A stretch of DNA of 64,000 nucleotides from Chryseobacterium bernardetii (GCF_003815975.1 NZ_CP033932.1:2337501-2401500), one strand, 5' to 3'. Shown: positions 35,569-45,443, counted from the stretch's first letter. Made by a program: numbers and translations. The notes: generated by a model from the letters alone, not told the origin.

Positions 35569-38500
35569 TTAATGATGAGGTTTGGGTCTATATAAAATAA
35601 CCTCATCTTCCAATTGATCTTCAGGTGTTTCATCTTTAGGGATGGGATCTTTCAGCAGCTTATAATACATCACCGGGACAATGAAAAGCGTAAAGATCAT
35701 TGAGAAAATAAGCCCGAAGGCCAATACGCTTCCCAAAGGTGCCCACATAGGAGATTTACCCAGGATCATTGGAACTACCCCTACGGCCGCAGCAGCTGAA
35801 GTAAGGAATATAGGACGCATTCTTCGTTTAGCTGCCGCCATAGCAGCTGCTTTGTGTGCATATCCATGTTCACGAATCAACTCATCAGCATAATCTACCA
35901 GGATAATTCCGTTTCTTACCACAATACCGATCAGGCTGATGATTCCCATAAAGCCTGTCATTCCTAATGGGTTTCCGGTAATGAAAAGCCCGAAAAAAGC
36001 TCCGAAAAGACTCAGAAGGAAAGTACAAAGGATAATGAGTGCTTTCCCAAGACTCTTGAACTGGAACAGCAGCGTAAGGAAAATCAGGATAAGACTCACA
36101 GAGAGCGAAAGCATCATTCCCGGAGTGTTTTCAGCCGTTGATTCTGCGTCACCACCATATTGAATCGTCGTTCCCACAGGTAATGCAAGCGCATCAATTT
36201 TCGGCTGGGCTTCTTTCAGGATTCGTGATGGCTTTGGCCCTAGCTGGGCTTCTGCAAAAACGCTGGCGTATTTAATTCCGTTCTTTCTTAAAATTACTCC
36301 TGTATGCCATTCCGGTTGTAATGTTGCGACTTCTTTCAGCGGAATTTTTCCTCCGAAATAAGACTGTATGTGAAGGTTTTCCAGGGCATTCATATCTTTT
36401 CTGCTTATGGAATCATATCTCAGGAAGATGTCCACCGGCTTATCACCTTCCCATAAGGTTGATACGGAATATCCTTTCAATCCGGCTCCGAGTGTCTGGG
36501 TAATAGCCTGGTTGGTGATTCCAAGACGGCTGGCCTTTACATCATCCACATTCAGCTTTACCCCCATATAATCGTATTCGCTCCCAAGACGTACATTATT
36601 GGTTCCCGGCGTGTTTTCAAGGATCTTTTTCACCTCAAGGGCCACTTTTCGCTGGTCGGCTTCATTGTCACTTACCACACGGATCTCAATTGGAGAACCT
36701 TCCTGAAAGCTGAGCTGCTTCACTTTAATGTAGCCATCAGGCATAAAGTTTTTCAGTTTTTCCAGATATTCCTTTGCCATTTCATTAGTGGCATCGTTGC
36801 TGACTGTTGTAATGAAAACCTGTGCAAAATATTTTTTAGGAGATTCCGGAGCATAGGTAGTATGGAAACGTGGTGAACTCATCCCTACAAAGCTGGTAAC
36901 ATCCGATACCCGATTGTCTTTTTTAAGAATTTTTTCAAGTTCCTTTACCTTAACTTCAGTTTTCTCCAGCGATGTTCCGTTAGGCATCCAGACTTCCATA
37001 TTAAACTGGTTTCTTTCGCTGAGCGGAAAAAACTCAGGATCTACTTTGGTTGCAATAAACACGGCACTAACAATAGACAGCATACCAATGAACATTGTTG
37101 TTTTCGGCCATTTAAAAGCCACTCCAACCCCGTTGTCAAACGCTGTCTGAAGATGATCCAGCATGTTTTTCTTCGGAGGCCTGTCACTTATTTTATGTTT
37201 TAATCCTTTTTTAATGAATACATAGCATGTATACGGGGTAAGGAACAGAGCAACCATCATCGAGGTGATTAATGCAATAGCCACGGTAATCGGTAAAGAA
37301 AACATAAAATCTTTCGCAATTCCTTCCATAAATAAAGCTAATGGAGCAAATGCAAATATAATAGCCATAGTAGCCGTAAAGATCGGAAGTGACAGCTGCT
37401 GGGCTGCCTGCCAAGCGGCTGTCCATGGTGGCAATCCTTCGTCCAGCTTTTCAATATAGTTGTCGACAACTACAATGGCATTATCCACTACCATTCCGAG
37501 GACGATGATTAAAGCAGCAAGGGTCACCTGGTGGAGCTCCAGTCCTACGATCTGCATGAGTCCAAAAGTAATAACGATAGAGATGGGAGCTGCTGCTGAA
37601 GCCACTCCGGCTACACGTATAGGAAGCAATAGCATTACAACAAGCACCACAGAACCTATTGCCATCGCAAACTCTACCATAAAATGACTGATGCTTTCTC
37701 CCACCGTCTCCGGCTGATTCACAATCGTTTTCATATGAATATCCGGCGGGAAATCTTTCTGAATGTCTTCAATCTTTTTCTCCACTTCTTTCCCGAAGGC
37801 TACGATATTGTTTCCAGGCTGCATGTCAACGGTCAGAACCATTGCCTTTTCATCACCGACCCTTACGAATGAAGAAGGCTCTTCAAAACGTCTTTCAAGA
37901 TCAGCCACATCTTTAAGGCGTACCACATTTCCTGCTGGTGTTGTATAGACGATCTGTTCGGCAATATCGGAGATATTCTTATATCGGCTGTTGGTATACA
38001 CCGGGATGATGGCATTGGAACCGCCGGATATTTCTCCATTGTATCCTGTTACATTCTGCTGTTGTATCGCACTAACCAATGTATTGACTCCAAAACCGTA
38101 TTGCTGTAGTTTCTGGTCATTGATCTTAATGTAAATCTGCTGTCTCTGTCCCCCGGATCTGTTGATCTTGGAGACCATAGGTATTACCTTTAATCCGTCT
38201 TCCAGCTTATCAACATAGCTCTCGATCTCAGCGTAGGATCTTTCTTTGGAAGACACTGAGATGATCATTGCTGTTACATTCGCAAAATTACTGTTGATAA
38301 ATGGCCCTACAACACCGGTAGGAAGCTTTGGACGGAGATTGGCATCCATGTCAAGCTGGAGGGTGTGCCAAAACTTCTTACGGTCTTTGACATCAGCATT
38401 CATTTCTACAGTAAAGAATACCTGTCCTTCCTTGACTTCAGCTTTTACTTTTTTCTTTTTAATCTCTTCAAAAGAGAAAAGATACTGTTCTATTTTTTTT

Positions 38501-38715
38501 GCTACTTCTTCTTCTACCTGGTGTTCATCAGCTCCGGGATAAAAGGCATATACTGCAGCAACAGGCATATCGATACGAGGATTTTCGCTTCGGGGCATAT
38601 TCATAAGAGAATTGATTCCCATCACCATCAACAAGATCACCAGTACAATCACCACCTGCTTATGCTTCATTGCAGCTTCCAGAAAATGCACTTTTTTATT
38701 CGTCATTTCTTTCAT
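35569..38715 (-). CDS. RND-family efflux permease (AcrB/MdtB-like)
   Basis: A 1048-aa inner-membrane transporter with 12 predicted helices in two halves and large periplasmic loops. Motifs include VVDNAIVVVDNYIEKLDEG (with the transmembrane Asp residues of the proton relay) and GIISLIGIVVRNGIILVDYADELIREHG. The sequence fits the hydrophobe/amphiphile and heavy-metal-like RND family; charge patterns do not decide between drugs and metals. It couples proton influx to substrate export with the adaptor encoded 11 nt upstream. Alternative starts at 38715 and 38706 differ by 3 residues. Confidence 0.95.
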   Translation of the reverse strand: MKEMTNKKVHFLEAAMKHKQVVIVLVILLMVMGINSLMNMPRSENPRIDMPVAAVYAFYPGADEHQVEEEVAKKIEQYLFSFEEIKKKKVKAEVKEGQVFFTVEMNADVKDRKKFWHTLQLDMDANLRPKLPTGVVGPFINSNFANVTAMIISVSSKERSYAEIESYVDKLEDGLKVIPMVSKINRSGGQRQQIYIKINDQKLQQYGFGVNTLVSAIQQQNVTGYNGEISGGSNAIIPVYTNSRYKNISDIAEQIVYTTPAGNVVRLKDVADLERRFEEPSSFVRVGDEKAMVLTVDMQPGNNIVAFGKEVEKKIEDIQKDFPPDIHMKTIVNQPETVGESISHFMVEFAMAIGSVVLVVMLLLPIRVAGVASAAAPISIVITFGLMQIVGLELHQVTLAALIIVLGMVVDNAIVVVDNYIEKLDEGLPPWTAAWQAAQQLSLPIFTATMAIIFAFAPLALFMEGIAKDFMFSLPITVAIALITSMMVALFLTPYTCYVFIKKGLKHKISDRPPKKNMLDHLQTAFDNGVGVAFKWPKTTMFIGMLSIVSAVFIATKVDPEFFPLSERNQFNMEVWMPNGTSLEKTEVKVKELEKILKKDNRVSDVTSFVGMSSPRFHTTYAPESPKKYFAQVFITTVSNDATNEMAKEYLEKLKNFMPDGYIKVKQLSFQEGSPIEIRVVSDNEADQRKVALEVKKILENTPGTNNVRLGSEYDYMGVKLNVDDVKASRLGITNQAITQTLGAGLKGYSVSTLWEGDKPVDIFLRYDSISRKDMNALENLHIQSYFGGKIPLKEVATLQPEWHTGVILRKNGIKYASVFAEAQLGPKPSRILKEAQPKIDALALPVGTTIQYGGDAESTAENTPGMMLSLSVSLILIFLTLLFQFKSLGKALIILCTFLLSLFGAFFGLFITGNPLGMTGFMGIISLIGIVVRNGIILVDYADELIREHGYAHKAAAMAAAKRRMRPIFLTSAAAAVGVVPMILGKSPMWAPLGSVLAFGLIFSMIFTLFIVPVMYYKLLKDPIPKDETPEDQLEDEVILYRPKPHH

Positions 38716-38726
38716 TTCTTTTTGAA

Positions 38727-39767
38727 TTAAAACTTAACAGGTTTGCCATCTTCCAGACGCGTCTGCCCGGAAATAACTACCTGGTCATCCGGGGCCAGTC
38801 CGCTTTTGATGGTTACATCGCTGGTGCCTGCCATGTTCTGCATTTCCACTCTCTTTTTAAATGCTGTGGCAATGTTTTTAGCGGTTTTTACGCTATACAC
38901 ATAGCTTGAACCATCAGGATTTTTAAGTATTGCCTGAGCAGGCAGGATAATTGCATCTTTGCTTTTGCCGGTATTGATGTTGATATCTGTGATCATCCCT
39001 GGAAGTATCTGGCCTCCGGGATTGTCGAGACGTATCTTTATAGTGTATGTTCTGGAATTATTATCCGCCTGAGGATTAATGATCGTGATATTTCCGTGAA
39101 TTGTACGATTGAGACTTGGAATGGAAACCTCTACAGGATCTCCTGTTTTTAGGGAGCTGATCTCGTTCTCTGTAATGGATGCAGCTGCATATACCTTATC
39201 GGTTTTTACGATAGTAAATGCAGGAACACCGGGTGCTGCCGTGGCACCGGCCTCGGTAAGCTTTTGGGAAATGATACCTGAAAAAGACGCATATAGTTTG
39301 GTATCTCTAAGATTTTTCATGGCAATATCCCTATTGGCTTTAGATTGCGCCAGTGCTACTTTTGCGGCAATATAATCTCTTTCCGGTAAACTTTTTTTTA
39401 GATAAAGCTGGTTGAGACGGTTGAAATTGTCCTGAGCCTGCTCCATTCCTGCACCGGCAACGGCCAAGGCATTCTGATAGGTACTGGTTTCAATGGCTGC
39501 CAAAAGCTGGCCTTTAGATACGCGCTGACCCTCCTCAACATACACTGCAGTCACACGGCCGGAAACACCAAAACCAATGTTTACACTATTGTCTGCCAGA
39601 ATATTCCCACTGTAAGAGAATGTTTCCGGCCGGGAAACCAACTCTATTTTTTGAACATCAACCTTTATAGGCTCAGCTTTAACTGTTGGCTGCTCTTTTC
39701 CACCACATGCTGAAAGTAATAACAGACTTCCTAATAAAAAAAGACTTTTCTTTTTTTTAACTATCAT
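38727..39767 (-). CDS. RND periplasmic adaptor (membrane-fusion) lipoprotein
   Basis: A 346-aa lipoprotein (lipobox LLSAC, Cys21) with lipoyl-like half-motifs (GFGVSGRVTAVYVEEGQRVSKGQ and ASFSGIISQKLTEAGATAAPG), a helical hairpin between them and a beta-barrel domain. It bridges the RND permease and TolC-like channel. The ATG at 39767 begins the signal peptide. It is the first gene of the efflux operon and is divergent from the SRPBCC/TetR cluster, so the 500-nt region between likely holds their control sites. Confidence 0.92.
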   Translation of the reverse strand: MIVKKKKSLFLLGSLLLLSACGGKEQPTVKAEPIKVDVQKIELVSRPETFSYSGNILADNSVNIGFGVSGRVTAVYVEEGQRVSKGQLLAAIETSTYQNALAVAGAGMEQAQDNFNRLNQLYLKKSLPERDYIAAKVALAQSKANRDIAMKNLRDTKLYASFSGIISQKLTEAGATAAPGVPAFTIVKTDKVYAAASITENEISSLKTGDPVEVSIPSLNRTIHGNITIINPQADNNSRTYTIKIRLDNPGGQILPGMITDININTGKSKDAIILPAQAILKNPDGSSYVYSVKTAKNIATAFKKRVEMQNMAGTSDVTIKSGLAPDDQVVISGQTRLEDGKPVKF

Positions 39768-40265
39768 AAAATAAATTTTAACTATTAAAGAGAATTCAAT
39801 TGTAAATTGGTTCACGATGCAAATTTGAGGTAAGGAAATACATGGTAAAAGGTCTGTTTTTGTCTGATATTGGTCTAAACCGAAACCATTTATTAAGGGT
39901 ATCCGGGTATTAAATACAAATCACTTCTTTTTTCAAGAATTTTTAAGGGTCATAAAGATTGATATTTGCCTGATATCCCAAATGCGTTCATGAGTCTTTA
40001 TGCTGGTATAGTAAAAAGGATACAACGCAGTATCGAATTCATTCCTTTTAGTTCTGGTAAAAATGTCTTTTTATGAGTATTCAAAAGGTGTTTCCCTGAA
40101 AATTCTAAGTGTTCTAAATATTCTTTGCCGGACAATAAAAACTCAAGAAATAGTTACAGTTCATGATCTTGTTCAGATTTTGACCAGTTTACAGCGAATT
40201 CAGACCTTTTATATTCGTATTTCACTGCAGAAATTTGCATTATTAACCAATATAAAAGGAAATGG
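39768..40265. other. Divergent control region of efflux operon and SRPBCC/TetR cluster
   Basis: The start codons on either side diverge. A 68-codon frame (40063-40269) is judged spurious. A near-match to TAnnTTTG (CAAATTTG on the minus strand) sits about 55 nt upstream of the adaptor gene. No clear palindromic operator was identified by eye. Confidence 0.4.
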
Positions 40266-40697
40266 ATGAAAAGCCTTGCTGTATCTGTTACCAGCAGACT
40301 GATTGATAAAAAAGAAGTTTGGGAACTGATTACAGATATTGACCACTGGAGTGAATGGGATTTCAATATTGAACGTTCAGAATGTATTGCACCGAAAGTC
40401 GGGAAACTAAGCCTGTTTAAAGTAAAGCATCGTAATTTTCTGACAGCGAAAGGTGTTATAGAGGAATTTATACCTTCTGAACACTTCACATTCCGAATCA
40501 GGCTTGCCGGAGCCCAACTGTACAGAAAATATTTGATGGAAGATACAGAGGAGGGATTGAAAATAACCATTATTACTTCTGTTTCAGGTTTTTTAGCTGG
40601 GTTGTGGAGTTTGTTGGTAATGAAAAGAATTGTGAGAGATACTCCGGAAGATCTTACGATAATCGTTGAACAGATAAAAAACAGATATGAAAAATAA
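40266..40697 (+). CDS. SRPBCC-family (polyketide cyclase/START-like) protein
   Basis: A 143-aa protein with the SRPBCC entry pattern SRLIDKKEVWELITDIDHWSEWDFNIERSECI, followed by beta strands and a C-terminal amphipathic helix (ERTPEDLTIIVEQIKN-like end). These proteins form a helix-grip cavity that binds hydrophobic ligands. Its stop overlaps the start of the next gene by 11 nt, so an operon with the 87-aa protein and the TetR regulator is likely. Confidence 0.82.
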   Translation: MKSLAVSVTSRLIDKKEVWELITDIDHWSEWDFNIERSECIAPKVGKLSLFKVKHRNFLTAKGVIEEFIPSEHFTFRIRLAGAQLYRKYLMEDTEEGLKITIITSVSGFLAGLWSLLVMKRIVRDTPEDLTIIVEQIKNRYEK

Positions 40698-40950
40698 TGT
40701 GCTTTTTAAAACAAAATTCAAAAAAATTATAGATGCTTTCTGGCTTAGGGAAGATATTCTTGAAACAATTCCCAACTGCCAATGCGAATATCTCGACAAT
40801 AATTTCAGGCTATTGAGTGTATCTTCTGAAACTTTATTTTCCGAAAATGAGCTTAAACCGGTATTTGAATTGTATAAAACAGAGTTCTCTATTATCGGAC
40901 GGAATATCTCAAAAGCAGGGATGGGTCATATCATATCCGGAAATCCATAA
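40687..40950 (+). CDS. Small hypothetical protein (87 aa) between SRPBCC and TetR genes
   Basis: An 87-codon frame, MKNNVLFKTKFKKIIDAFWL onward, overlaps the SRPBCC gene by 11 nt and ends 15 nt before the TetR gene. No signal peptide or known domain is recognised. The tight spacing argues that it is real. It may be a partner of its neighbours; no function is proposed. Confidence 0.6.
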   Translation: MKNNVLFKTKFKKIIDAFWLREDILETIPNCQCEYLDNNFRLLSVSSETLFSENELKPVFELYKTEFSIIGRNISKAGMGHIISGNP

Positions 40951-40965
40951 TTCACCGGCAAGATC

Positions 40966-41520
40966 TTGAATACTGAAGAAAAAATAAAGGAAATGGCCAA
41001 ATATCTGCTTTTTGTGGAAGGCAGGTTATATGCCACAACACAGCAGATTGCACAAAGCGTGGGTATAGACAGAACAGTAATACATTATTATTTCCGTACG
41101 AAAGCCTATCTTGTGTACATCATCATTAATGAGATAATTAATGAATTTCCTGCTCCCTCCTGGAATGATATTAAAGATCTCTCACTGAAGCAGAAGCTTG
41201 AAAGATATATTAATTATAATACTGAAAAAAATAATAAATATCCTTATCTGGATATTTATATCATTACTCAGAATGAATTTTCAGAATTCGGACAGAAATT
41301 ATTTTTCCCACTCACTGAAATGATTCCCGAGATTTCGGTCTGCATCAGTGAAGGGAAAACAAATTACAGCAGCCCTTTGCAGTTTCTTACTGATCTGGTT
41401 TCTATGGTTTCGGGCTTTCATGTCTCTGTTGATTTTCTTAGGAAAAAATCAGATATTGTATTGTCATCATCTTTCTATCATCAACGAGCTGAAAGAATTA
41501 TAAATTTATTTTTAAAGTAA
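40966..41520 (+). CDS. TetR/AcrR-family transcriptional regulator
   Basis: A 184-aa protein with an N-terminal TetR helix-turn-helix (TTQQIAQSVGIDRTVIHYYFRTKAYLVYII) and a C-terminal helical ligand-binding domain. The start is TTG at 40966; the ATG at 40996 would remove the first helix (NTEEKIKEMAKYLL), which TetR proteins need. It probably represses the divergent RND efflux operon or its own cluster, as is usual for TetR genes beside pumps, but no operator was identified. Confidence 0.88.
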   Translation: MNTEEKIKEMAKYLLFVEGRLYATTQQIAQSVGIDRTVIHYYFRTKAYLVYIIINEIINEFPAPSWNDIKDLSLKQKLERYINYNTEKNNKYPYLDIYIITQNEFSEFGQKLFFPLTEMIPEISVCISEGKTNYSSPLQFLTDLVSMVSGFHVSVDFLRKKSDIVLSSSFYHQRAERIINLFLK

Positions 41521-41599
41521 GTTATATGGATGAATTTTCGGATATATAGCCTAATCCTGAGCCTTAATTATTACCTTTACTAACATTCCTATTAAAGTT

Positions 41600-42505
41600 A
41601 TGACTTATAAAGATATTGTTTTTCATAATCTGCACGATCTGTTTAAAATGATCGATAAGAATGCCGATGATCAAAAAAGCAACAATGATTTTTTCATCAT
41701 CCGGGAATCGCATGATCTTGATGAAAACTCTTACAAATACCCTTTTAGAACAGACAATTGCGCCATTATGCTGATTACAGAAGGGGAAGGAAGTATGCAG
41801 ATCAATTTTGAACAAATAAATATCAAAAAGGATGATCTTATTATTATTACCCCCAATTCAATTCTTCATCCGGCCAGTAAGGGTTCTTACGTCAGGGCAA
41901 AGGGGATTGTTTTCAATGATTCTTTTGTTCAGAAGAATATCCGTCATATGAATTATATCAATGAGGTTATCTTTTTTTCAGAAAGAAATACCCCGATTCT
42001 GCATCCCGGATTTAATGAAAGGGAAACCTTAGGGTTCCTGATTGATAAGATTGGTCTGGCAGAAGCGCAGGACGGTTATTACTCAAAAGACATGATTAAC
42101 CATTATTTTAATGCGCTGCTTCTTGAGTTGATGGTATTATACCGGTGTAGTGATGTGAGGATTATCGATCCTAAAACGTCAAGAAAGAAGGATCTTCTCA
42201 ATCAGTTTCTTGTTCTGCTTTCTGAGCATTCCAAAAAAGAAAGAACCGTTGAATTTTATGCTGAGAAACTTTTTGTAACCCCGAGCTACCTGACGCGTAT
42301 CGTGAAAGAGGCCTCCGGGGAATCAACCCGTAACATTATCACCAACTCCGTCATCATTGAGGCTCGTGACATGCTATTACATTCAAACCTTTCAATCACT
42401 CAGATTGCTGATAAACTGAATTTCAGTGACCAGTCTTTCTTTGGTAAATTTTTTAAGAAGAAAATGAAAATGTCTCCCAAGATGTTCAGGACAAAAATGA
42501 AATAA
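41600..42505 (+). CDS. AraC-family transcriptional regulator
   Basis: A 301-aa protein with an N-terminal cupin-like sensing domain (CAIMLITEGEGSMQINFEQINIKKDDLIIITP) and a C-terminal double helix-turn-helix (VEFYAEKLFVTPSYLTRIVKEASG, then ITQIADKLNFSDQSFFGKFFKKKMKMSPKMFRT). It has no obvious operon partner. The adjacent efflux and TetR genes make it a second candidate regulator of the region, but evidence is positional only. Confidence 0.92.
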   Translation: MTYKDIVFHNLHDLFKMIDKNADDQKSNNDFFIIRESHDLDENSYKYPFRTDNCAIMLITEGEGSMQINFEQINIKKDDLIIITPNSILHPASKGSYVRAKGIVFNDSFVQKNIRHMNYINEVIFFSERNTPILHPGFNERETLGFLIDKIGLAEAQDGYYSKDMINHYFNALLLELMVLYRCSDVRIIDPKTSRKKDLLNQFLVLLSEHSKKERTVEFYAEKLFVTPSYLTRIVKEASGESTRNIITNSVIIEARDMLLHSNLSITQIADKLNFSDQSFFGKFFKKKMKMSPKMFRTKMK

Positions 42506-42603
42506 GAACAATTTCCGAAATAATCTAAACTTCTAAAATTGTTTTATAAATATATTTACGGTCTATTAATAATTATCTTTCAGGAGGAGATATTGGTATA
42601 AAA

Positions 42604-42634
42604 AAAGAGGCACCTATCAAATAGTTGCCTCTTT
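42604..42634 (-). terminator. Terminator of the 118-aa ORF
   Basis: A 9-bp stem (aaagaggca / tgcctcttt) is followed by a T-run only on the minus-strand side. It overlaps the stop codon of the minus-strand ORF. Confidence 0.75.
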
Positions 42635-42989
42635 AAGTGAACTTGCAAGGATTGTCATTGAACCATTTGGTGCAAGATTTGAACTGGATTTTACGTATAA
42701 CTGTCTGAAAAATAATAGATTGTATTTTTGTGAAAAAAGTTCGAATCTCATTGATATATCTATAAAGGATTTTATTTTCGAACTTTTCTTGCTTCAATTT
42801 TCTATTTGTTGATTCTATTTTATTGAAAAATAATGAGTTATGAATCAAATGATCAGTTCGAATCCTGCGAGCATACGTGTTTACTTCATTATTTTTCTTA
42901 AAATAGATATTGTAGAGTTGGCAAATTGCCAACTCTATTTTTGTTTTATGGTCAAAATTACTGGATGATATTTTAAGAGAATTATCCAT
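42633..42989 (-). CDS. Hypothetical basic protein (118 aa)
   Basis: A 118-codon minus-strand frame beginning MDNSLKISSSNFDHKTKIEL and rich in Lys, Asn and Ile, with four Cys. No known domain or signal peptide is recognised. Its stop overlaps a strong minus-strand terminator, which supports a real transcribed gene. Composition is more AT-rich and Lys/Asn/Ile-rich than the surrounding genes, so it could be acquired or degraded. Function is unknown. Confidence 0.4.
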   Translation of the reverse strand: MDNSLKISSSNFDHKTKIELAICQLYNIYFKKNNEVNTYARRIRTDHLIHNSLFFNKIESTNRKLKQEKFENKILYRYINEIRTFFTKIQSIIFQTVIRKIQFKSCTKWFNDNPCKFT

Positions 42990-43490
42990 AGATTTTATTT
43001 ACTTATAATTGTTTGTTCACTTTAAGTTATAGCAAATTCCTAACAATTTTTGTGGGGCTGAATTGTAGGTTTTGCTTACTATTTTTAATGATTGCAAAGT
43101 TGGAGGTGGTCTTTTCGATTTTTCTTTCATCTTCTTAATTTTATATGTTTATAAATTTGGTTTTACGAATGAACAGAAATATTAATTGATTTTGGGAGCT
43201 TTAATTTATTCGTTCATTCTTCTATATTGAGTAATTTCAAAATTTATCTTAAAACAATTTTAGTATAATTAATATTTGGTTTTTTAGAAAAAATATCCGG
43301 AGGACTTTATTAAATATATGATCATACCAACTACCTTGATTGAACAAAAATCGAGAACTTTTTGAAAAATAAATAAGCTTAAAGAATTCGTGACGTATTT
43401 TTTCCTACGCTTTCCTAATCATACGACATGTAAATACAAGATGAACAGATTGAGCCAATTAATAGAAGGTATTAAAAAAAGGATATAAAA
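42990..43490. other. Gene-free AT-rich region
   Basis: I find no convincing ORF, tRNA or terminator between the orphan ORF and the C10 peptidase terminator. Confidence 0.5.
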
Positions 43491-43530
43491 AATAATGAGG
43501 TGGTTCCTTATAAGAAACCACCTCATTATT
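43491..43530 (-). terminator. Terminator of the C10 peptidase operon
   Basis: A 15-bp perfect stem (aataatgaggtggtt / aaccacctcattatt) has a 10-nt loop, followed on the minus strand by a T-rich stretch. Confidence 0.9.
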
Positions 43531-43559
43531 AAGGTAGGATAATCATACACAAAGATTAT

Positions 43560-44057
43560 TTAATTGATTTTGTCTCTGACAATAACCAATCCAAGCTTTT
43601 CTTTTAGTCCTCCTTCTAGTTCATTGAATTTGAATTTTGTGAGAATTCGGTTATCTGCATCATTAAAGAAATAGCCTACAATCGTGTCTTCTTTACCGTT
43701 TCCCCAGTCTAAATAGGTAGTCGAACTGACATTTTCACCCAGTGTTCCTATATTGTTCAGCAAAAGTTGTAGCTGATAAGGGGACGGATTTGTTTGTTCA
43801 TTAGGCACTATTAATTGGATTCCATAAGGATCACTAAGATTGGGATTATAGTACATGGTTTTCTTACCTTCCTTAAGATAATACAGTCTAAGCTTGGAAA
43901 TATTTGTATTACCTAGTTCTTTTAAAAGATCATTTTTTTCGGAGCTTACAAAAGAGACCTTTAAATATTGGTCTACAACTACCGATCCGCCATTATTTTC
44001 CGTTTTCTTACAAGAACCCAATGTTAAGAAGACAGCTACCAGACATATTAATTTCAT
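43560..44057 (-). CDS. Lipoprotein downstream of the C10 peptidase, candidate cognate inhibitor
   Basis: A 165-aa lipoprotein (lipobox LTLGSC) with a beta-rich soluble domain. It begins 19 nt after the C10 peptidase stop and ends at the operon terminator. In other C10 systems (SpeB of streptococci, Bacteroides homologues) a small inhibitor gene lies next to the peptidase. Here the position is the only support for that role; the sequence is otherwise unrecognised. Confidence 0.6.
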   Translation of the reverse strand: MKLICLVAVFLTLGSCKKTENNGGSVVVDQYLKVSFVSSEKNDLLKELGNTNISKLRLYYLKEGKKTMYYNPNLSDPYGIQLIVPNEQTNPSPYQLQLLLNNIGTLGENVSSTTYLDWGNGKEDTIVGYFFNDADNRILTKFKFNELEGGLKEKLGLVIVRDKIN

Positions 44058-44076
44058 ATTTTCTAATTTAAGTAAA

Positions 44077-45291
44077 TTATGGACGGATATCGTAAACCAT
44101 TCCTGTTTTATAATTAAAAGAACCGCCTGAGTTGTTCAGGTGCTCGGTCTGATAATAGCCATTGTCAATACCGCTCCAGCCCCAGTTCATATAGCCGTAG
44201 GTGTTACTATATGCGCCTATTACCTGACCGGTTTCCCAGTTCCAATCGCAGGTCCAGGTCATTCTGCCGCCTTCTACTACCCATGCATGTCCGTTTGCGT
44301 AGTTACCGTTCACATTTTGCCCGCCTCTCATGATTAGCACCCTTCCGGCCTGTAGTTCAGTTATCATTTTATAAGAATCAAAATTCATATATTTTGCAGA
44401 TGAGTAGCCGAAATTGTTCCTGAACGCTGTAGCAACATCGTTTTGCGTATCGGCACCTGATCCATTGCATTGCCAGTCCATGCTGACTGCCTGACCAATG
44501 TTCTTCATTAATTTTGCGGTTTCAGAAGTAGGGTATGTAAGTGGCACTGCGCTCCAATTATACGATGTTGGATAATTATAGTACTTCATCACCTGTCCCA
44601 TAGCTGTCGCAACACAACCCACGGGAGGACGGCCATTGCTATAGTTGGTGCATGACATATTTATCAGCTGGTCATTGTATCCCACACCTTGCCCCCATGT
44701 AGTATTTATTTTAGGTGCAATTTCAACATCTTGATAATTACAAGGTTCCATTTCGCAAACGGTATTGATCCCGAACTCAGGATCTATGCCCCTGAATATG
44801 GCATCAGGACATGGCCCGTCCCACAGTGGATTTACGGTCGAGGAATTTACTGCCCGATTTGATTTGTCTTTTTCAATATTCTGGATATACTCCGCGGTAG
44901 CATCTACCCAACTTTTTAGCTCCGGACTTGTTTTATCATTGAAAATAAAATTTCCATGAGCAGAAGACGCAATTACCGGAACTGATCTCTTATCTGCCGC
45001 CAAAAGGATGAATCCACCCTCATCGACATAATTTATAATATAAAAAGAGGGAGATTCGTCGTTGGGATAAGCAATCACTTCTTTCACAATTCGTTGTTTT
45101 GATTCTCCCGTCTTTCCACTTGCCTGCTTTGATGTTTTGGAGGATACTTGGCTGGCGAGACCTGCCAAATCTCTCGCTTCGGTGGTAGTAACGTTGTATT
45201 TGTCTTTCTTAGTAATTGACATGTCATCTCTTTGGCAGGAAAGGATGCCTAGAGAGGTGATGCCCAGCAAAATGTACTTGAGTACTTTCAT
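44077..45291 (-). CDS. C10-family (streptopain-like) cysteine peptidase lipoprotein
   Basis: A 404-aa lipoprotein (lipobox GILSC, Cys19). It has a propeptide of about 155 residues containing a Spi-like segment (FYIINYVDEGGFILLAADKR) and the papain-like core. The catalytic Cys226 lies in RPPVGCVATAMGQVMKYY and the catalytic His335 in NGHAWVVEG. C10 peptidases are secreted as zymogens and self-process. The protein is probably surface- or periplasm-anchored. It is followed by a small lipoprotein gene and preceded by a Crp-like regulator gene. Confidence 0.93.
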   Translation of the reverse strand: MKVLKYILLGITSLGILSCQRDDMSITKKDKYNVTTTEARDLAGLASQVSSKTSKQASGKTGESKQRIVKEVIAYPNDESPSFYIINYVDEGGFILLAADKRSVPVIASSAHGNFIFNDKTSPELKSWVDATAEYIQNIEKDKSNRAVNSSTVNPLWDGPCPDAIFRGIDPEFGINTVCEMEPCNYQDVEIAPKINTTWGQGVGYNDQLINMSCTNYSNGRPPVGCVATAMGQVMKYYNYPTSYNWSAVPLTYPTSETAKLMKNIGQAVSMDWQCNGSGADTQNDVATAFRNNFGYSSAKYMNFDSYKMITELQAGRVLIMRGGQNVNGNYANGHAWVVEGGRMTWTCDWNWETGQVIGAYSNTYGYMNWGWSGIDNGYYQTEHLNNSGGSFNYKTGMVYDIRP

Positions 45292-45443
45292 AATGGTTGT
45301 TAGTTTAGATTTTATTTATTTTCTAAGTTAAATAAAATATTAACCTACTCTGCATTAAGGTTTGAAAACTACACTTTTGTGTAATCTTAGAGAGTTTTTT
45401 TGAGATTTACAGATAAATAATTTAAGAAAAACTGAAAATATAT

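Noticed and set aside
40063..40269. 68-codon plus-strand frame upstream of the SRPBCC gene
   Set aside because: Composition is unlike neighbours, no domain or signal, and it occupies the divergent control region.
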